Below are positions 31,491 through 40,300 of a DNA stretch of 40,520 nt, piece after piece. A program made the position numbers and the translations under genes. The notes beneath the pieces are model-generated. The model saw only the letters and a list, made by a program, of their open reading frames with translations. It was not told the DNA's origin and did no database searches. The stretch's first letter is position 1. Every line of letters starts with the position of its first letter. Source of the DNA: a virus; IMG/VR virus record IMGVR_UViG_3300048033_000730, positions 1 to 40,520 of that record, one strand, 5' to 3'.

Positions 31491-31739
31491 CTATTCCCCG
31501 TTGCCGGTAAGCTTAAGATAAGACCCCGCGATCAACGCGCCAAGCAGTAGGGTAGTGAAGGTCTGTACGATCGTTTTACCCACCGTACGCTTCGCATTCC
31601 GCCAAGAGTCAAGAAGACCGCGCAGCTCATGCACATCGGACATCGCGCCGTCATCGTGTAAGCCTATGTCTCGCAAGGCTTTTCGGGCACCCAGTTCAGC
31701 AGCTTGCTGCACAAGTATCTTGATCTCTGCTTCGGTCAT
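31491..31739 (-). CDS. DUF6127-like small membrane protein
   Basis: 82 aa: helix with AAELGARKALRDIGLHDD, then MSDVHELRGLLDSWRNAKRT and a C-terminal membrane segment (TFTTLLLGALIAGSYLKL). The run LHDD...DV-ELR-LL--WR-AKRT before a TM helix is the form of the DUF6127-type family from alphaproteobacteria and their phages (from memory, moderate certainty). AGGAG upstream supports the start. Associated with the lysis genes. Confidence 0.78.
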   Translation of the reverse strand: MTEAEIKILVQQAAELGARKALRDIGLHDDGAMSDVHELRGLLDSWRNAKRTVGKTIVQTFTTLLLGALIAGSYLKLTGNGE

Positions 31740-31768
31740 CTCATCGTCACTCCTACTGCTTTATTAAA

Positions 31769-31999
31769 CTACTCTTCCACAGCCTCTACAGTCTCTACAG
31801 TCTCTAAAGAGTCTTTCAAGAGCTTAAAGAACGAGTCCTTACCCACCTGTAACTGCTGTAACTGAAAGTTCATGTTAGCTATCTTCCTGTCCAAATCTAA
31901 ACAGTGGTTGGTTATGACTACTTGCTGCTCCGTGAAATCAGCGGTGTCGTACTCTACTTCGTCAATCGTAATCATCTGAGCTTTGTTGTCTTTACTCAT
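31769..31999 (-). CDS. DUF6447-like small protein
   Basis: 76 aa after choosing the ATG at 31999 (MSKDNKAQMITIDEVEY), which is preceded by AGGAG; a longer in-frame start at 32143 lies inside the glycosyltransferase gene and is rejected. ITIDEVEYDTADFTEQQ then helical coil NFQLQQLQVGKDSFF, similar to the DUF6447 family of marine phage proteins (from memory). The C-terminus is acidic (ETVETVEAVEE) with a short tandem VETVE repeat. Role unknown. Confidence 0.72.
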   Translation of the reverse strand: MSKDNKAQMITIDEVEYDTADFTEQQVVITNHCLDLDRKIANMNFQLQQLQVGKDSFFKLLKDSLETVETVEAVEE

Positions 32000-32009
32000 T
32001 AGATTTCTC

Positions 32010-32867
32010 CTATAGGTTTTTGTATGCGTCAACCACAACATCGGGGTCAACAAGCAGGTTTCTAGGGTCTTGCGGTTTAAATTTACTTTCGTCCCACTCA
32101 CTACCCATGTGGTATTGCAAGTTAGTATTTTGCTCGTAACCAAACTGAGTCCACCTTGTAGACCCCCATAGCACTACGCCTTTAGTCTTAGCACTCGGTG
32201 AAAAGTGATTTACGCAAGAATCTATACCAATAAACCCTTCTGCGTTCTTTAAGACCTCGTGTATTACGGCCCAGTGCTCTTCAAATTTTACAGTGCCTTC
32301 GTAGGCGGGTTCGTTAGGCAAAGTAGTGTCGATTATCGTGACATCTGGAAACTCTGCCTTTAATTTGTTTATAACTTCCTGCGCCATGTAGTGCGGGTAG
32401 TTTCGGCTAGGGTCTATGCTGGTGTACGGGTTTTGGGGGTTAAACCCAATGGGCGCTTGCCCTCCCGAAAACTGCACTAGCATGTACTTTCCTGTGATAC
32501 CTAGCTTTTTTAGCATTGCTGCGGCACGGTCTTTTAGATGGTCCGTATACATTTTTGGCTTCATGCTAGGGTCATACTCAACCCCAAAGTGTTCGCAGAA
32601 CGACTCAATAATATGCTGCTTACCGAGAATAAAATTGCTCTTATACGGCTCGCAATAAAGAATATTGTCCGAAGCTAGTATTCTTTCGTCATGAAGAGGT
32701 ATGGTCTGTTCATACCCCATCGCTATATCCGGGTTGAAAGCACAAGTGTCGATATATGGCGTGTATACCTGTATACCTTGCCCTGCTTTCTCTTTAAGTT
32801 TTGGCACTAAAGCTGTAAAAGCCGTACATTTGCCTATCCCACCTTCGACAACGTATGTATTGAGCAT
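32010..32867 (-). CDS. GT9/heptosyltransferase-like glycosyltransferase
   Basis: 285 aa. The N-terminus TYVVEGGIGKCTAFTALVP has the glycine-rich strand-turn-helix start of heptosyltransferases; the second Rossmann half has ADRAA-like LVQFSGGQAPIGFN (~130-143) and FIGIDSCVNHFSP (~212-224), followed by VVLWGSTRWTQFG (~231-243), which matches the DSG..H...A.....V.LFG.T pattern of GT9 enzymes. It would transfer a sugar from a nucleotide donor. In this site, between fibre and lysis genes, possible roles are modification of host LPS or of fibres. It is coding for no membrane segment. Confidence 0.8.
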   Translation of the reverse strand: MLNTYVVEGGIGKCTAFTALVPKLKEKAGQGIQVYTPYIDTCAFNPDIAMGYEQTIPLHDERILASDNILYCEPYKSNFILGKQHIIESFCEHFGVEYDPSMKPKMYTDHLKDRAAAMLKKLGITGKYMLVQFSGGQAPIGFNPQNPYTSIDPSRNYPHYMAQEVINKLKAEFPDVTIIDTTLPNEPAYEGTVKFEEHWAVIHEVLKNAEGFIGIDSCVNHFSPSAKTKGVVLWGSTRWTQFGYEQNTNLQYHMGSEWDESKFKPQDPRNLLVDPDVVVDAYKNL

Positions 32868-32883
32868 TTATATTTTTACCTTT

Positions 32884-33114
32884 TTAATTTTGGTTAGCGG
32901 CAATAGCGGCTTCAATAGGAGTCAAATCAAACTCTTCAGGCCAATCATAATCCGTTAAAAAAAGATTAAGAGCGCTTACGTTACGTTGAACGAGGTCTAA
33001 CCAGTAGTCATCTGGTAAGTCCCGTTGCCCCGCGTTCAATAGGTTTACGACGTCCATTGCCCGACTATAGTGCGTATCTATAGTTGGCTCGGTATGTTCT
33101 ACTCCAATTGACAT
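32884..33114 (-). CDS. Small fibre-partner protein B (76 aa)
   Basis: Directly downstream of the second tail fibre (9-nt gap). The C-terminal segment WPEEFDLTPIEAAIAANQN is nearly the same as the end of the 72-aa protein downstream of the first fibre; the middle parts also match (NLLNAGQ...DDYWLDLVQRNV). Acidic, all-helical, no membrane segment. Repeated association with fibres suggests a fibre assembly chaperone or attachment protein. RBS GTGAGGAAAG. Function not known. Confidence 0.82.
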   Translation of the reverse strand: MSIGVEHTEPTIDTHYSRAMDVVNLLNAGQRDLPDDYWLDLVQRNVSALNLFLTDYDWPEEFDLTPIEAAIAANQN

Positions 33115-33123
33115 AAACTTTCC

Positions 33124-35583
33124 TCACATTTTATTTATAAGGTCTTTTATTTTCTCAACCTCGTCGGCTAAATCTTTAATTGCGTTAACCAAAATAGGTA
33201 CCATATGTGCTTCTATGTATTTCAACTTATCTGGGTCATCGGCACTTGCCACAACAGGGTCTTCTCCCTCTAACGCCATTATATCTTGAGCTAAAAAGCC
33301 ATAACGCTTTACCCCATCAGGCTCGTCAAGGTCTCGCTTTTTCTTAAATTGGTATTCTGTTGGTTTTAACGCTCGAACAAAGTCTATGCCGTGAGGTACT
33401 TCTTTAAAGCACGTTTTATCGCGGCAATCAGACACTACAGTCCACGCGATTTTAATAAGGGCGCAGTCATGTGAGTCATTGCCCATAGTAATTCGGTTGC
33501 ATTCAGTAGTTATACAATTAAAACCGAGTGGGGCAGAGGGGATCGCAGTAGTTGACCCGGAGTTCTCTCCTATAGCGATATTGTTGCAACCGCAAGTGGC
33601 GCTCTGAAGTGCATTATCGCCTAGAGCAACATTGTGAGAACCAATAGAGTTTCGGCTGAGTGCCGAGTTCCCAACCGCTGTGTTACGTTCGCCTGTAGTT
33701 GTAGTGCAAGCAGCTTGCCCCCCAACTGCTGTATTTGCGATGGGGGAAACAACATTCCTCAAAGCTCCGTAACCAAAAGCAGAATTGTAGCTGACACCCG
33801 ACGCATTACCAAGAGCGTTACTACCAAACGCCGCGTTAGAAATACCAGAGTTTCCCTTCGAAAAAGCGCAGTACCCAAAGGCTGCACTACTCGCCCCGGT
33901 AGCACGGGCCATAGCACAAAAACCAAACGCCGTCAGCCCAGCGGTAGTGTCGACAAGACAAAACAACGAACAAGCTCCAACCGCCGTGTTCGAAGAGGTG
34001 TTGGTAGCGGCACAAAGCGCTTCATAGCCTATAGCTACGTTATTTGTACCAGTAATGTTACTACCCGCACTGCTACCCAAAGCCGTTAAGAACGGAGTCG
34101 CAGAATCTGTTACCCCGGTAAGTCCGCCTGCCGCGGCCGCAGAAGTCCAAGTGGTGCCGTTAGAAGTAAGGACGTTACCCGAAGTGCCGGGCGCTACTTC
34201 TTGTAGTGCGGAAGTGCCGTTGCCTAAAAGAACATTATTAGCAGTAAGAGTAGCGGCTCCTGTACCGCCGTTAGTAACAGCAAGTGTGCCCGCCAGTGTT
34301 ATTGTGCCAGAGCTTGTTATAGGGCCACCAGAAGTAGTTAAACCCGTAGTCCCGCCAGAAACTGCCACACTAGTAACCGTACCGTTGTTTGTAGCAGAAA
34401 TAGTAGTTCCTGATATGCTCAGGCCCGTGCCTGCGGTTAGCCAAGTTACTGCATTCGCCGAGTCATCCCAGAATAGAATACGGTCCGCAGCAGGGTCAGT
34501 AAGTGAAGCCCCCGTACCACCGTTAGCTAAGGATAGATCAGCACCGGACCAGTCGGCGTTGTTTATAGCTAGAGTGCCGCCTAGAGTTAGGTTGCCAGAA
34601 CTAGTAACAGTGCCGCTAAGAGACAGCCCGTTAACCGTACCTGTGCCCCCTACACTTGTTACAGAGCCTACGCCTTTAGCATCTAGCTGCGTTTGGATGT
34701 TGCTAGTAACGCCGTCGGTGTAGTTAAGCTCGGTAGTGGTAGCAGTTATACCATCCAGAGTGTTTATTTCTGCGGCTGTGGCTGTAAGACCAAGACTCGT
34801 CAACGCGCCTTCGGCGGTCGTAGCGTTAGTACCGCCTCGGTTTATAGGCAGTGTGCCGGTAGTTCCAGCGACTATGGGAAGCCCTGTAGCGTTGGTTAGC
34901 GTTGCCGCAGAAGGAGTACCTAAATCCGGTGTAGTAAGAGCAGGGCTGGTGCTTAGCACAACGTCGCCTGTGCCTGTAGAAGTAGTTACCCCCGTACCAC
35001 CGTTGGCGACTGGAAGAGTGCCCGTGACTTGCGAAGTGAGGTCTACGTCAGACAGCGAGCCGCCAAGAGTGAGATCGCCAGAGGTAGTTACCGTGCCGGT
35101 TAGGGTTAAGCCCTGTACTGTGCCCGTACCACCTACACTTGTTACCGTACCGCCGACTTCGGTTGGGTTAGCGTTAAGAACCGCAGCTCCTGCGCCCGCA
35201 CCGTCGGTTACAATCATGACTTTACTGCCATTGGCAACATCTACCGTAGCACCAGAACCCTGCTTGATCGTAATGATCTGACTGCCGCTGGTGGCGTTTT
35301 CAATGATCCACGTCTTAGATACCGTGTTTGGCCCAAGTGTGATCTCACGAGTTGCTGTTAGGTCCACCGCCGAAGTGAATTTAAGGTACAGTGAGCGCGT
35401 GGCATCTGCTGTGGCGTCTGGCATGGTAAAGGTTTCGTTGGCGTCAGCGGCGATTTCCTTTGTGCCGTAACTAAAACCGTCGGCGATAAGCTCAAGGTTA
35501 GTATTGGTACTGGTGCCCCAAGTGCCGTCCTCGTCACCCGTGGTGATCTCTTTGAGCCGGAGATTGTTTACATAAGTCGCCAT
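33124..35583 (-). CDS. Tail fibre with S74 chaperone domain (fibre B)
   Basis: 819 aa. N-terminal anchor LRLKEITTGDEDGTWGTSTN (~9-28) as in marine phage fibres; then a long Gly/Thr/Ser shaft with repeated VGGTGTV..GL.L.GTVT.SG.LTLGG elements and LTANNVLLGNGTSALQEVAP (~465-484); a YadA-like beta-roll made of NTAVG..AL type repeats (~510-700), which holds almost all of the 13 Cys; and a C-terminal Peptidase_S74 domain from WTVVSDCRDKTCFKEV (SDxRxK) to the end, with GFLAQDIMALEG. S74 domains assist trimerisation and then cut themselves off. Forms a host-binding fibre. A zinc-ribbon gene lies upstream and the small partner downstream. Confidence 0.93.
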   Translation of the reverse strand: MATYVNNLRLKEITTGDEDGTWGTSTNTNLELIADGFSYGTKEIAADANETFTMPDATADATRSLYLKFTSAVDLTATREITLGPNTVSKTWIIENATSGSQIITIKQGSGATVDVANGSKVMIVTDGAGAGAAVLNANPTEVGGTVTSVGGTGTVQGLTLTGTVTTSGDLTLGGSLSDVDLTSQVTGTLPVANGGTGVTTSTGTGDVVLSTSPALTTPDLGTPSAATLTNATGLPIVAGTTGTLPINRGGTNATTAEGALTSLGLTATAAEINTLDGITATTTELNYTDGVTSNIQTQLDAKGVGSVTSVGGTGTVNGLSLSGTVTSSGNLTLGGTLAINNADWSGADLSLANGGTGASLTDPAADRILFWDDSANAVTWLTAGTGLSISGTTISATNNGTVTSVAVSGGTTGLTTSGGPITSSGTITLAGTLAVTNGGTGAATLTANNVLLGNGTSALQEVAPGTSGNVLTSNGTTWTSAAAAGGLTGVTDSATPFLTALGSSAGSNITGTNNVAIGYEALCAATNTSSNTAVGACSLFCLVDTTAGLTAFGFCAMARATGASSAAFGYCAFSKGNSGISNAAFGSNALGNASGVSYNSAFGYGALRNVVSPIANTAVGGQAACTTTTGERNTAVGNSALSRNSIGSHNVALGDNALQSATCGCNNIAIGENSGSTTAIPSAPLGFNCITTECNRITMGNDSHDCALIKIAWTVVSDCRDKTCFKEVPHGIDFVRALKPTEYQFKKKRDLDEPDGVKRYGFLAQDIMALEGEDPVVASADDPDKLKYIEAHMVPILVNAIKDLADEVEKIKDLINKM

Positions 35584-35599
35584 CGGGCTTCTCCAATAT

Positions 35600-35812
35600 T
35601 TATACTAGTGTGCTGCCGCCAGCAGCAGGGACAGTTGTGGCGTAAATGGTTGTATTCTGGCGTAAATTTAGTGGTTCACCGCAATCAGAACAAGTATCGG
35701 CTGATAGCTCAGATTCGTCAAGATCGTAACCGCAATTACCACAGACAACCTCAATTTCGTGCTTTGGGTCGATGGCGTCTAAATTTTCTACTGCTTCGTT
35801 TACTATTTTCAT
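35600..35812 (-). CDS. Zinc-ribbon protein (70 aa)
   Basis: ATGA overlap with the repeat protein supports the start at 35812 (MKIVNEAVENL), rather than a longer frame. Two Cys pairs, VCGNCGYDLDESELSADTCS (first CxxC) and DTCSDCGEP, make a classical zinc-ribbon. A strand-rich tail (RQNTTIYATTVPAAGGSTLV) follows. It sits between two fibre-region genes and could be a small structural or assembly protein. Unrecognised family. Confidence 0.82.
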   Translation of the reverse strand: MKIVNEAVENLDAIDPKHEIEVVCGNCGYDLDESELSADTCSDCGEPLNLRQNTTIYATTVPAAGGSTLV

Positions 35813-37098
35813 GCTGCTATTTCCGTCCAATTAGGAGTTTGGCTGGCGTCTACTTCGGACCAACCCGGTGTTTGGCTATCGTCTACATCTACCCAGCCTG
35901 CGTTTTGATCCGGTACAATCTGGCCCCATACTAACACATTACCCACTAAGCCTGTGCCCTGTACGCCTAGTGGGTATACTTTAGCTGTGCCCGTTTGGGT
36001 AGTATTGCCTATTGCTGTGGTGGCCTGTACACCCGTAACATTTACGTTTGCATCGGCTTTTACCGTAGGCGTACCGAGTTGGGCAGTGGCTTGGAGGCCG
36101 GTAACGTCGATTATGTTGTTCGTTATTAGGCTTACTGTGCCTAATTGAGCAGTACCCTCAACCCCCGTAACATTTACATTAGCGTCAGCTTCTACTGCGG
36201 CAGTGCCTAGTGCGGTAGTGCCCGCCACTCCACTAACAAGGAAGGCAACGCTTTCTTCTACAGTAACCGAACCAACACTTGCTGTAGCTTCTACGCCAGT
36301 AACAGAGGCGTTAGCATCGGCTTCTACTGCGGCAGTGCCTAGAGCGGTGGTGCCCTGTACGCCATTGGCGTATACCGTAGCGTCTGCACTTACCGTTTCT
36401 TCACCCAGTGCAGTAGTGCCCGCTACACCGGTAACATTGACAACGGCGGCGGCTTGGATCTCTACCGTACCTACTGCGCCCGTGGCTTCTAGGCCCGTGG
36501 TGGCTACGTCGGCATCTGCTTCTACCGTAACGCTTCCCGTAGCGCCCGTGGCTTCTACCCCAGTAACAGGGACAATAGCGTCGGCTTCTACGGCGGCAGT
36601 GCCCAGCTCAGTAGTACCTTGGACCCCCGTAACGGCAACGACCGCTTCGCCTATTACAGCAACAGTACCTGTTTCGCCTGTGGCGGCATTACCTAGAGCT
36701 TCAACCGACCCGTCCGCTTCGGCGGCTACATTGCCAAGGACCGCTGTGCCTTCTACCCCGGTTACGTCAACCAGTGCGGCAGCGGCAGTGACGACAGTGC
36801 CTACCTGACCCGTACCCTCTACGCCGGTAACATCCACTAGGGTACGTAGATCAATTATTACGGAGCCAGTATTACCCGTGGCCTGAACGCCTGTAACCGA
36901 AGTAGTGGCACCGGCTTCTACTGCAATACTGCCTACCGCGCCTGCGCCTTGGACGCCCGTGGTTGAGACTATGGCTTCTGCGTATACAGCCGCCGTACCA
37001 AGCGCGCCTGCGCCCTGAACTCCAGTTACGCTAATGCTTACATTAACATTTCCGTCGTCAGCTAGGGGGGCTGAAGCTAAAGGATTAAAACCTAGCAC
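35809..37098 (-). CDS. Repeat protein of seventeen 22-aa units, tail-associated
   Basis: 429 aa. A 24-aa head (MLGFNPLASAPLADDGN...) is followed by seventeen consecutive 22-residue units (residues 25-398) with the pattern TGV(Q/E)(G/A)T..LGT..VEADA.V.V, then a 31-aa tail in 11-aa steps (GWVDVDDSQTP, GWSEVDASQTP, NWTEIAA). GTG start preceded by GGGAGGAGC. Alternating small hydrophobic residues and turns suggest a beta-solenoid or beta-sandwich fibre. The head and tail segments (FNPLASAPLADDG; SQTP-W) are typical of marine phage virion proteins. Next to fibres: probably a fibre-associated or spike component. Confidence 0.88.
   Translation of the reverse strand: MLGFNPLASAPLADDGNVNVSISVTGVQGAGALGTAAVYAEAIVSTTGVQGAGAVGSIAVEAGATTSVTGVQATGNTGSVIIDLRTLVDVTGVEGTGQVGTVVTAAAALVDVTGVEGTAVLGNVAAEADGSVEALGNAATGETGTVAVIGEAVVAVTGVQGTTELGTAAVEADAIVPVTGVEATGATGSVTVEADADVATTGLEATGAVGTVEIQAAAVVNVTGVAGTTALGEETVSADATVYANGVQGTTALGTAAVEADANASVTGVEATASVGSVTVEESVAFLVSGVAGTTALGTAAVEADANVNVTGVEGTAQLGTVSLITNNIIDVTGLQATAQLGTPTVKADANVNVTGVQATTAIGNTTQTGTAKVYPLGVQGTGLVGNVLVWGQIVPDQNAGWVDVDDSQTPGWSEVDASQTPNWTEIAA
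35905..37026 (-). repeat. Seventeen 66-bp coding repeats
   Basis: The exact length 1122 = 17 x 66 is accounted for by units of 22 codons, without gaps or insertions, between the N-terminal and C-terminal segments of the 429-aa protein. Units vary in sequence but keep TGV/TGL at the start and G at the tenth position. Confidence 0.92.
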
Positions 37099-37163
37099 GA
37101 CGCTCCTCCCTTACACACTCCAGCCTATGGTGGCGTCAACATAGGTTACGATTAAATGTTACG

Positions 37164-37382
37164 TTAGCTTTCGTTAGCCGCAATAGCTGCGTGAATAGGC
37201 GTTAAATCAAATTCTTCCGGCCACTCTCGTTCTACTTCTACAATCAAATGTTCAAGATTGGCTTGTATACGTCTTTGCCAGTCTTCATCGGAGCAATCCT
37301 CGGGCTGCGTATTGCTTAAAAAATTCACAGAAGCTATAGCATTATCGTATGTGCTTGCGTAGTCTATTACGTCTTCTTCCAT
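37164..37382 (-). CDS. Small fibre-partner protein A (72 aa)
   Basis: Directly downstream of the first fibre (12-nt gap, AGGAGAAAG ribosome site). Begins MEEDVIDYASTYDNAIASVN and ends WPEEFDLTPIHAAIAANES, nearly the same end as protein B. Together they show that each S74 fibre has its own partner protein. Acidic, helical, unrecognised. A 65-nt gap containing CCTATG/CATAGG inverted repeat (37124-37145) separates it from the repeat protein. Confidence 0.82.
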   Translation of the reverse strand: MEEDVIDYASTYDNAIASVNFLSNTQPEDCSDEDWQRRIQANLEHLIVEVEREWPEEFDLTPIHAAIAANES

Positions 37383-37394
37383 TACTTTCTCCTT

Positions 37395-40300
37395 TTAGCT
37401 TTCTTTTAGACGTTTTACTTCCGCTGACAGCTCTTGAATCGCTTTAACCAAAATGGGAACCATATGCGCTTCTGTATATTTTAGTTTATCGGGGTCAGTC
37501 GCACTCGCCACAACAGGAGAATCGCCCTCTAATGCAATTACATCTTGGGCTAAAAATCCGTAGCGTGTTACGCCGTCGGTTTCTTCAGAATCTCTTGATT
37601 TTTTAAACTGGTACTCTGTAGGTTTTAATGCGTTTACAAAATCTAAACCGTGGGGAACTTCTTTAAAACAAGACTTGTCACGGCAGTCGGACACTGTGGT
37701 CCAACCTATTTGGATCATCGCGCAAGTATGGGCTACATTCCCCATTATAATGTGGTGACACAAAGTAGTGGGGGTGCCCATGTCTACAAACCCACGACAA
37801 GAAAACATCGGCGAGGTCACAGACCAGCACCTGCCAGCGTTCAACCCGATTGCGACATTATTGCAGCCCGACCTAACCGAGGTGATACAGCTAGACCCCG
37901 CGTACACACCTACACCAACATTATAACAGCCACTGCAATTGCCACTGCCCATAGCACGGACGCCAATTGCAGTATTATTGCAGCCTGCTTGAATGCCGCA
38001 ACCGGCAGCGCCGCCTACCATGGTGTTGCTACCACCAGATGAAACCTTCATCCCCGCAAAGTAACCTATGGCAACGTTATAGCTATTAGGAGATAAGCTT
38101 GTACAGCCTAGAGCAAGTCTACCTATTCCTATATTATCATTTCCCGTTGTCATTTTGCAGAGAGCAGAGGAGCCGATTCCAACGTTGTAGTCGCCGGTAG
38201 TGTTGCACTGTAGCGCATTACTGCCAATTGCGACGTTACTGTGCCCACTAGTAGTGCAAAACAAAGTACAATAACCGATAGATACACTACCAAACGCGCT
38301 ACTCATGCACCTTGCAGACATAAACCCAATAGCTACATTACATGATCCCACATAAGAGGATGCGCGAGACATTGCGTACGAACCTACGGCGACGTTACGG
38401 ATAGATGAAGTAGTTACCCCGTTGAATATCGCGCAAAGACCGATACCAACGTTCTGACAGCCAAAAGCGCAAAAACCGGCTTTGTTGCCTACAAGAACAC
38501 TATTCGAATTTGTTGTTCCTGTAGTGCCCCCCGACGCTGAAAAACCTACGGACGTAACCCCCGTAGCCGTGCTGGCTCCGCCTGCCAGATTGCCAAGCGC
38601 TGTTGAACAATTTGGAGCGGTAACTGCGTCGTTTGTGTATCCGTCTAAACTACTTCCCCCGCCCGAAGCTGGCGCAGAAGTCCACGTTGTACCATCTGAA
38701 GTAAGTACGTTACCTGAAGTGCCGGGTGCTACTGCTTGTACCGCAGAAGTTCCGTTACCTAGCAGTACGTTGTTGGCAGTAAGTGTAGTAGCTCCTGTAC
38801 CCCCACTAGCTACCGCGAGAGTTGCGCTTAGTCCGGTAGCAGTAGTAGCGTTACCAGACAGAGCGCCCGAGAACGTAGTGGCTGTCGCTGTGCCTGTTAT
38901 GGTTACGCCCGTACTGCTAGTAGCTAACTTGACGCTTCCGTTATGGTAAAGATTAAGGCTGCTATTTTCATTGTAAAAAAGTATCCACTCATTATTAACA
39001 TCGTCATAAAGGCCGAAGTCATCTTGGTCGCCCATGATTGACCAATGAGAAGTCCCTGTTGGGGCGATAGCAAAGCCTTCCCATGTGCCTCCAGAGGAAA
39101 CCTCAAGCAAACCAGAGCGGTTTGTGCTGTCTCGCAGAAGAATCCCGTCGATAGTGGCTGAAGTGCTAAAGTTGGCTGTTGTTCCGGTTAAACCACCCGT
39201 CAACGTACCGCCAGTCAGAGGCAGCTTAGTCGCGTCAGCTACGGTAATATTTGCGGAGCCGTCAAAAGAAACACCGTTGATTGTACGGGCTGTTTGTAGA
39301 GTAGTAGCAGTTGTGGCGTTACCGACGAAACCTCCATCTGCTCTTATACTAGATGGGGTATAGACCCCATTGGTAAACTCTGAAAGCTGATTTAACCGCA
39401 GCCAACCATCATTATAGTCGGCGCTAAGAGCAGTGCGACTATTAAAAGCTATACCGCGAGCATCATTAGTGTCATTTGCAGAAAAGTTTAATACATCCTG
39501 CCCATCCTGCGACATAGTGAGCGTGCCAGAAATTGTACCGCCAGTGAGAGGCAGCTTAGTCGCGTCCGCTACGGTGATATTCGCAGAGCCATTAAATGAC
39601 ACGCCGTTGATTGTGCGGGCGGTTTGCAGAACAGTGGCAGTAGCGGCGTTTCCTGTGGTGGAGCTTGAGCTGCCCACAATGTTCATTGTAGAACCAGACA
39701 AAAGGGTCGCGGCAGCTTGAGCCGAGTATGAGCGACCGTAAGTGTCCGAGCCGTTGGTGCCCGTAAATCGAGCCATTCCAGAAGTAAGGCCGGTAGTAGA
39801 GAATGTTCCGGCAGAGTTGTAGTACGTAGCAAACACATATCCGCTGCTGTTACGCGCAACAATCTTACTTGCGGTGGCTGTTGTTGTGGCGTCAACAGCT
39901 AGAGTTCCAGTAGTTGTTATTGTGCCGCCCGTTAAGTAAGAACCACCTGTAACGCTTGTTACTGTTCCCGTTTGAGCGCCAGCAGCAATACCGTCAAGTT
40001 TAGTGCCGTCAGCAGCAACGTCGCGCCCATCTACAGTTCCGGTAACACTTATATTTCCTGCAACAGTTATATCGCTTTTAAAACGGACGGTAGAATTGTT
40101 GTAGTTGTAGTCGAAAACTACGGTTTTAGCCCCCGCAGACATTCTATAAAAGCCAACATAATCGGCTGTTTCCCCACTAGCAAAGGCAGGTGAGCCGTCG
40201 CCGTTATAGAACATGCCCCCGCCATAACCACTACTAAACGCGCTTTGGCCAACATAAGTGTATCCAGTGCCTTGTGAAGCTCCGTAAGCCTCAAAGCCTG

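Noticed and set aside
34055-34723. Long + strand open frame opposite fibre B
   Set aside because: Antisense to a Gly/Thr/Val-rich fibre with biased codons; produces Val/Pro-rich low-complexity text with no motif. Similar mirrors occur at 34736-35281, 36203-36808 and 38482-38949.
37124-37145. Inverted repeat CCTATG/CATAGG as operator or terminator
   Set aside because: A 6-bp arm with 10-nt loop in a 65-nt gap may arise by chance; no T-run and no second copy noticed.
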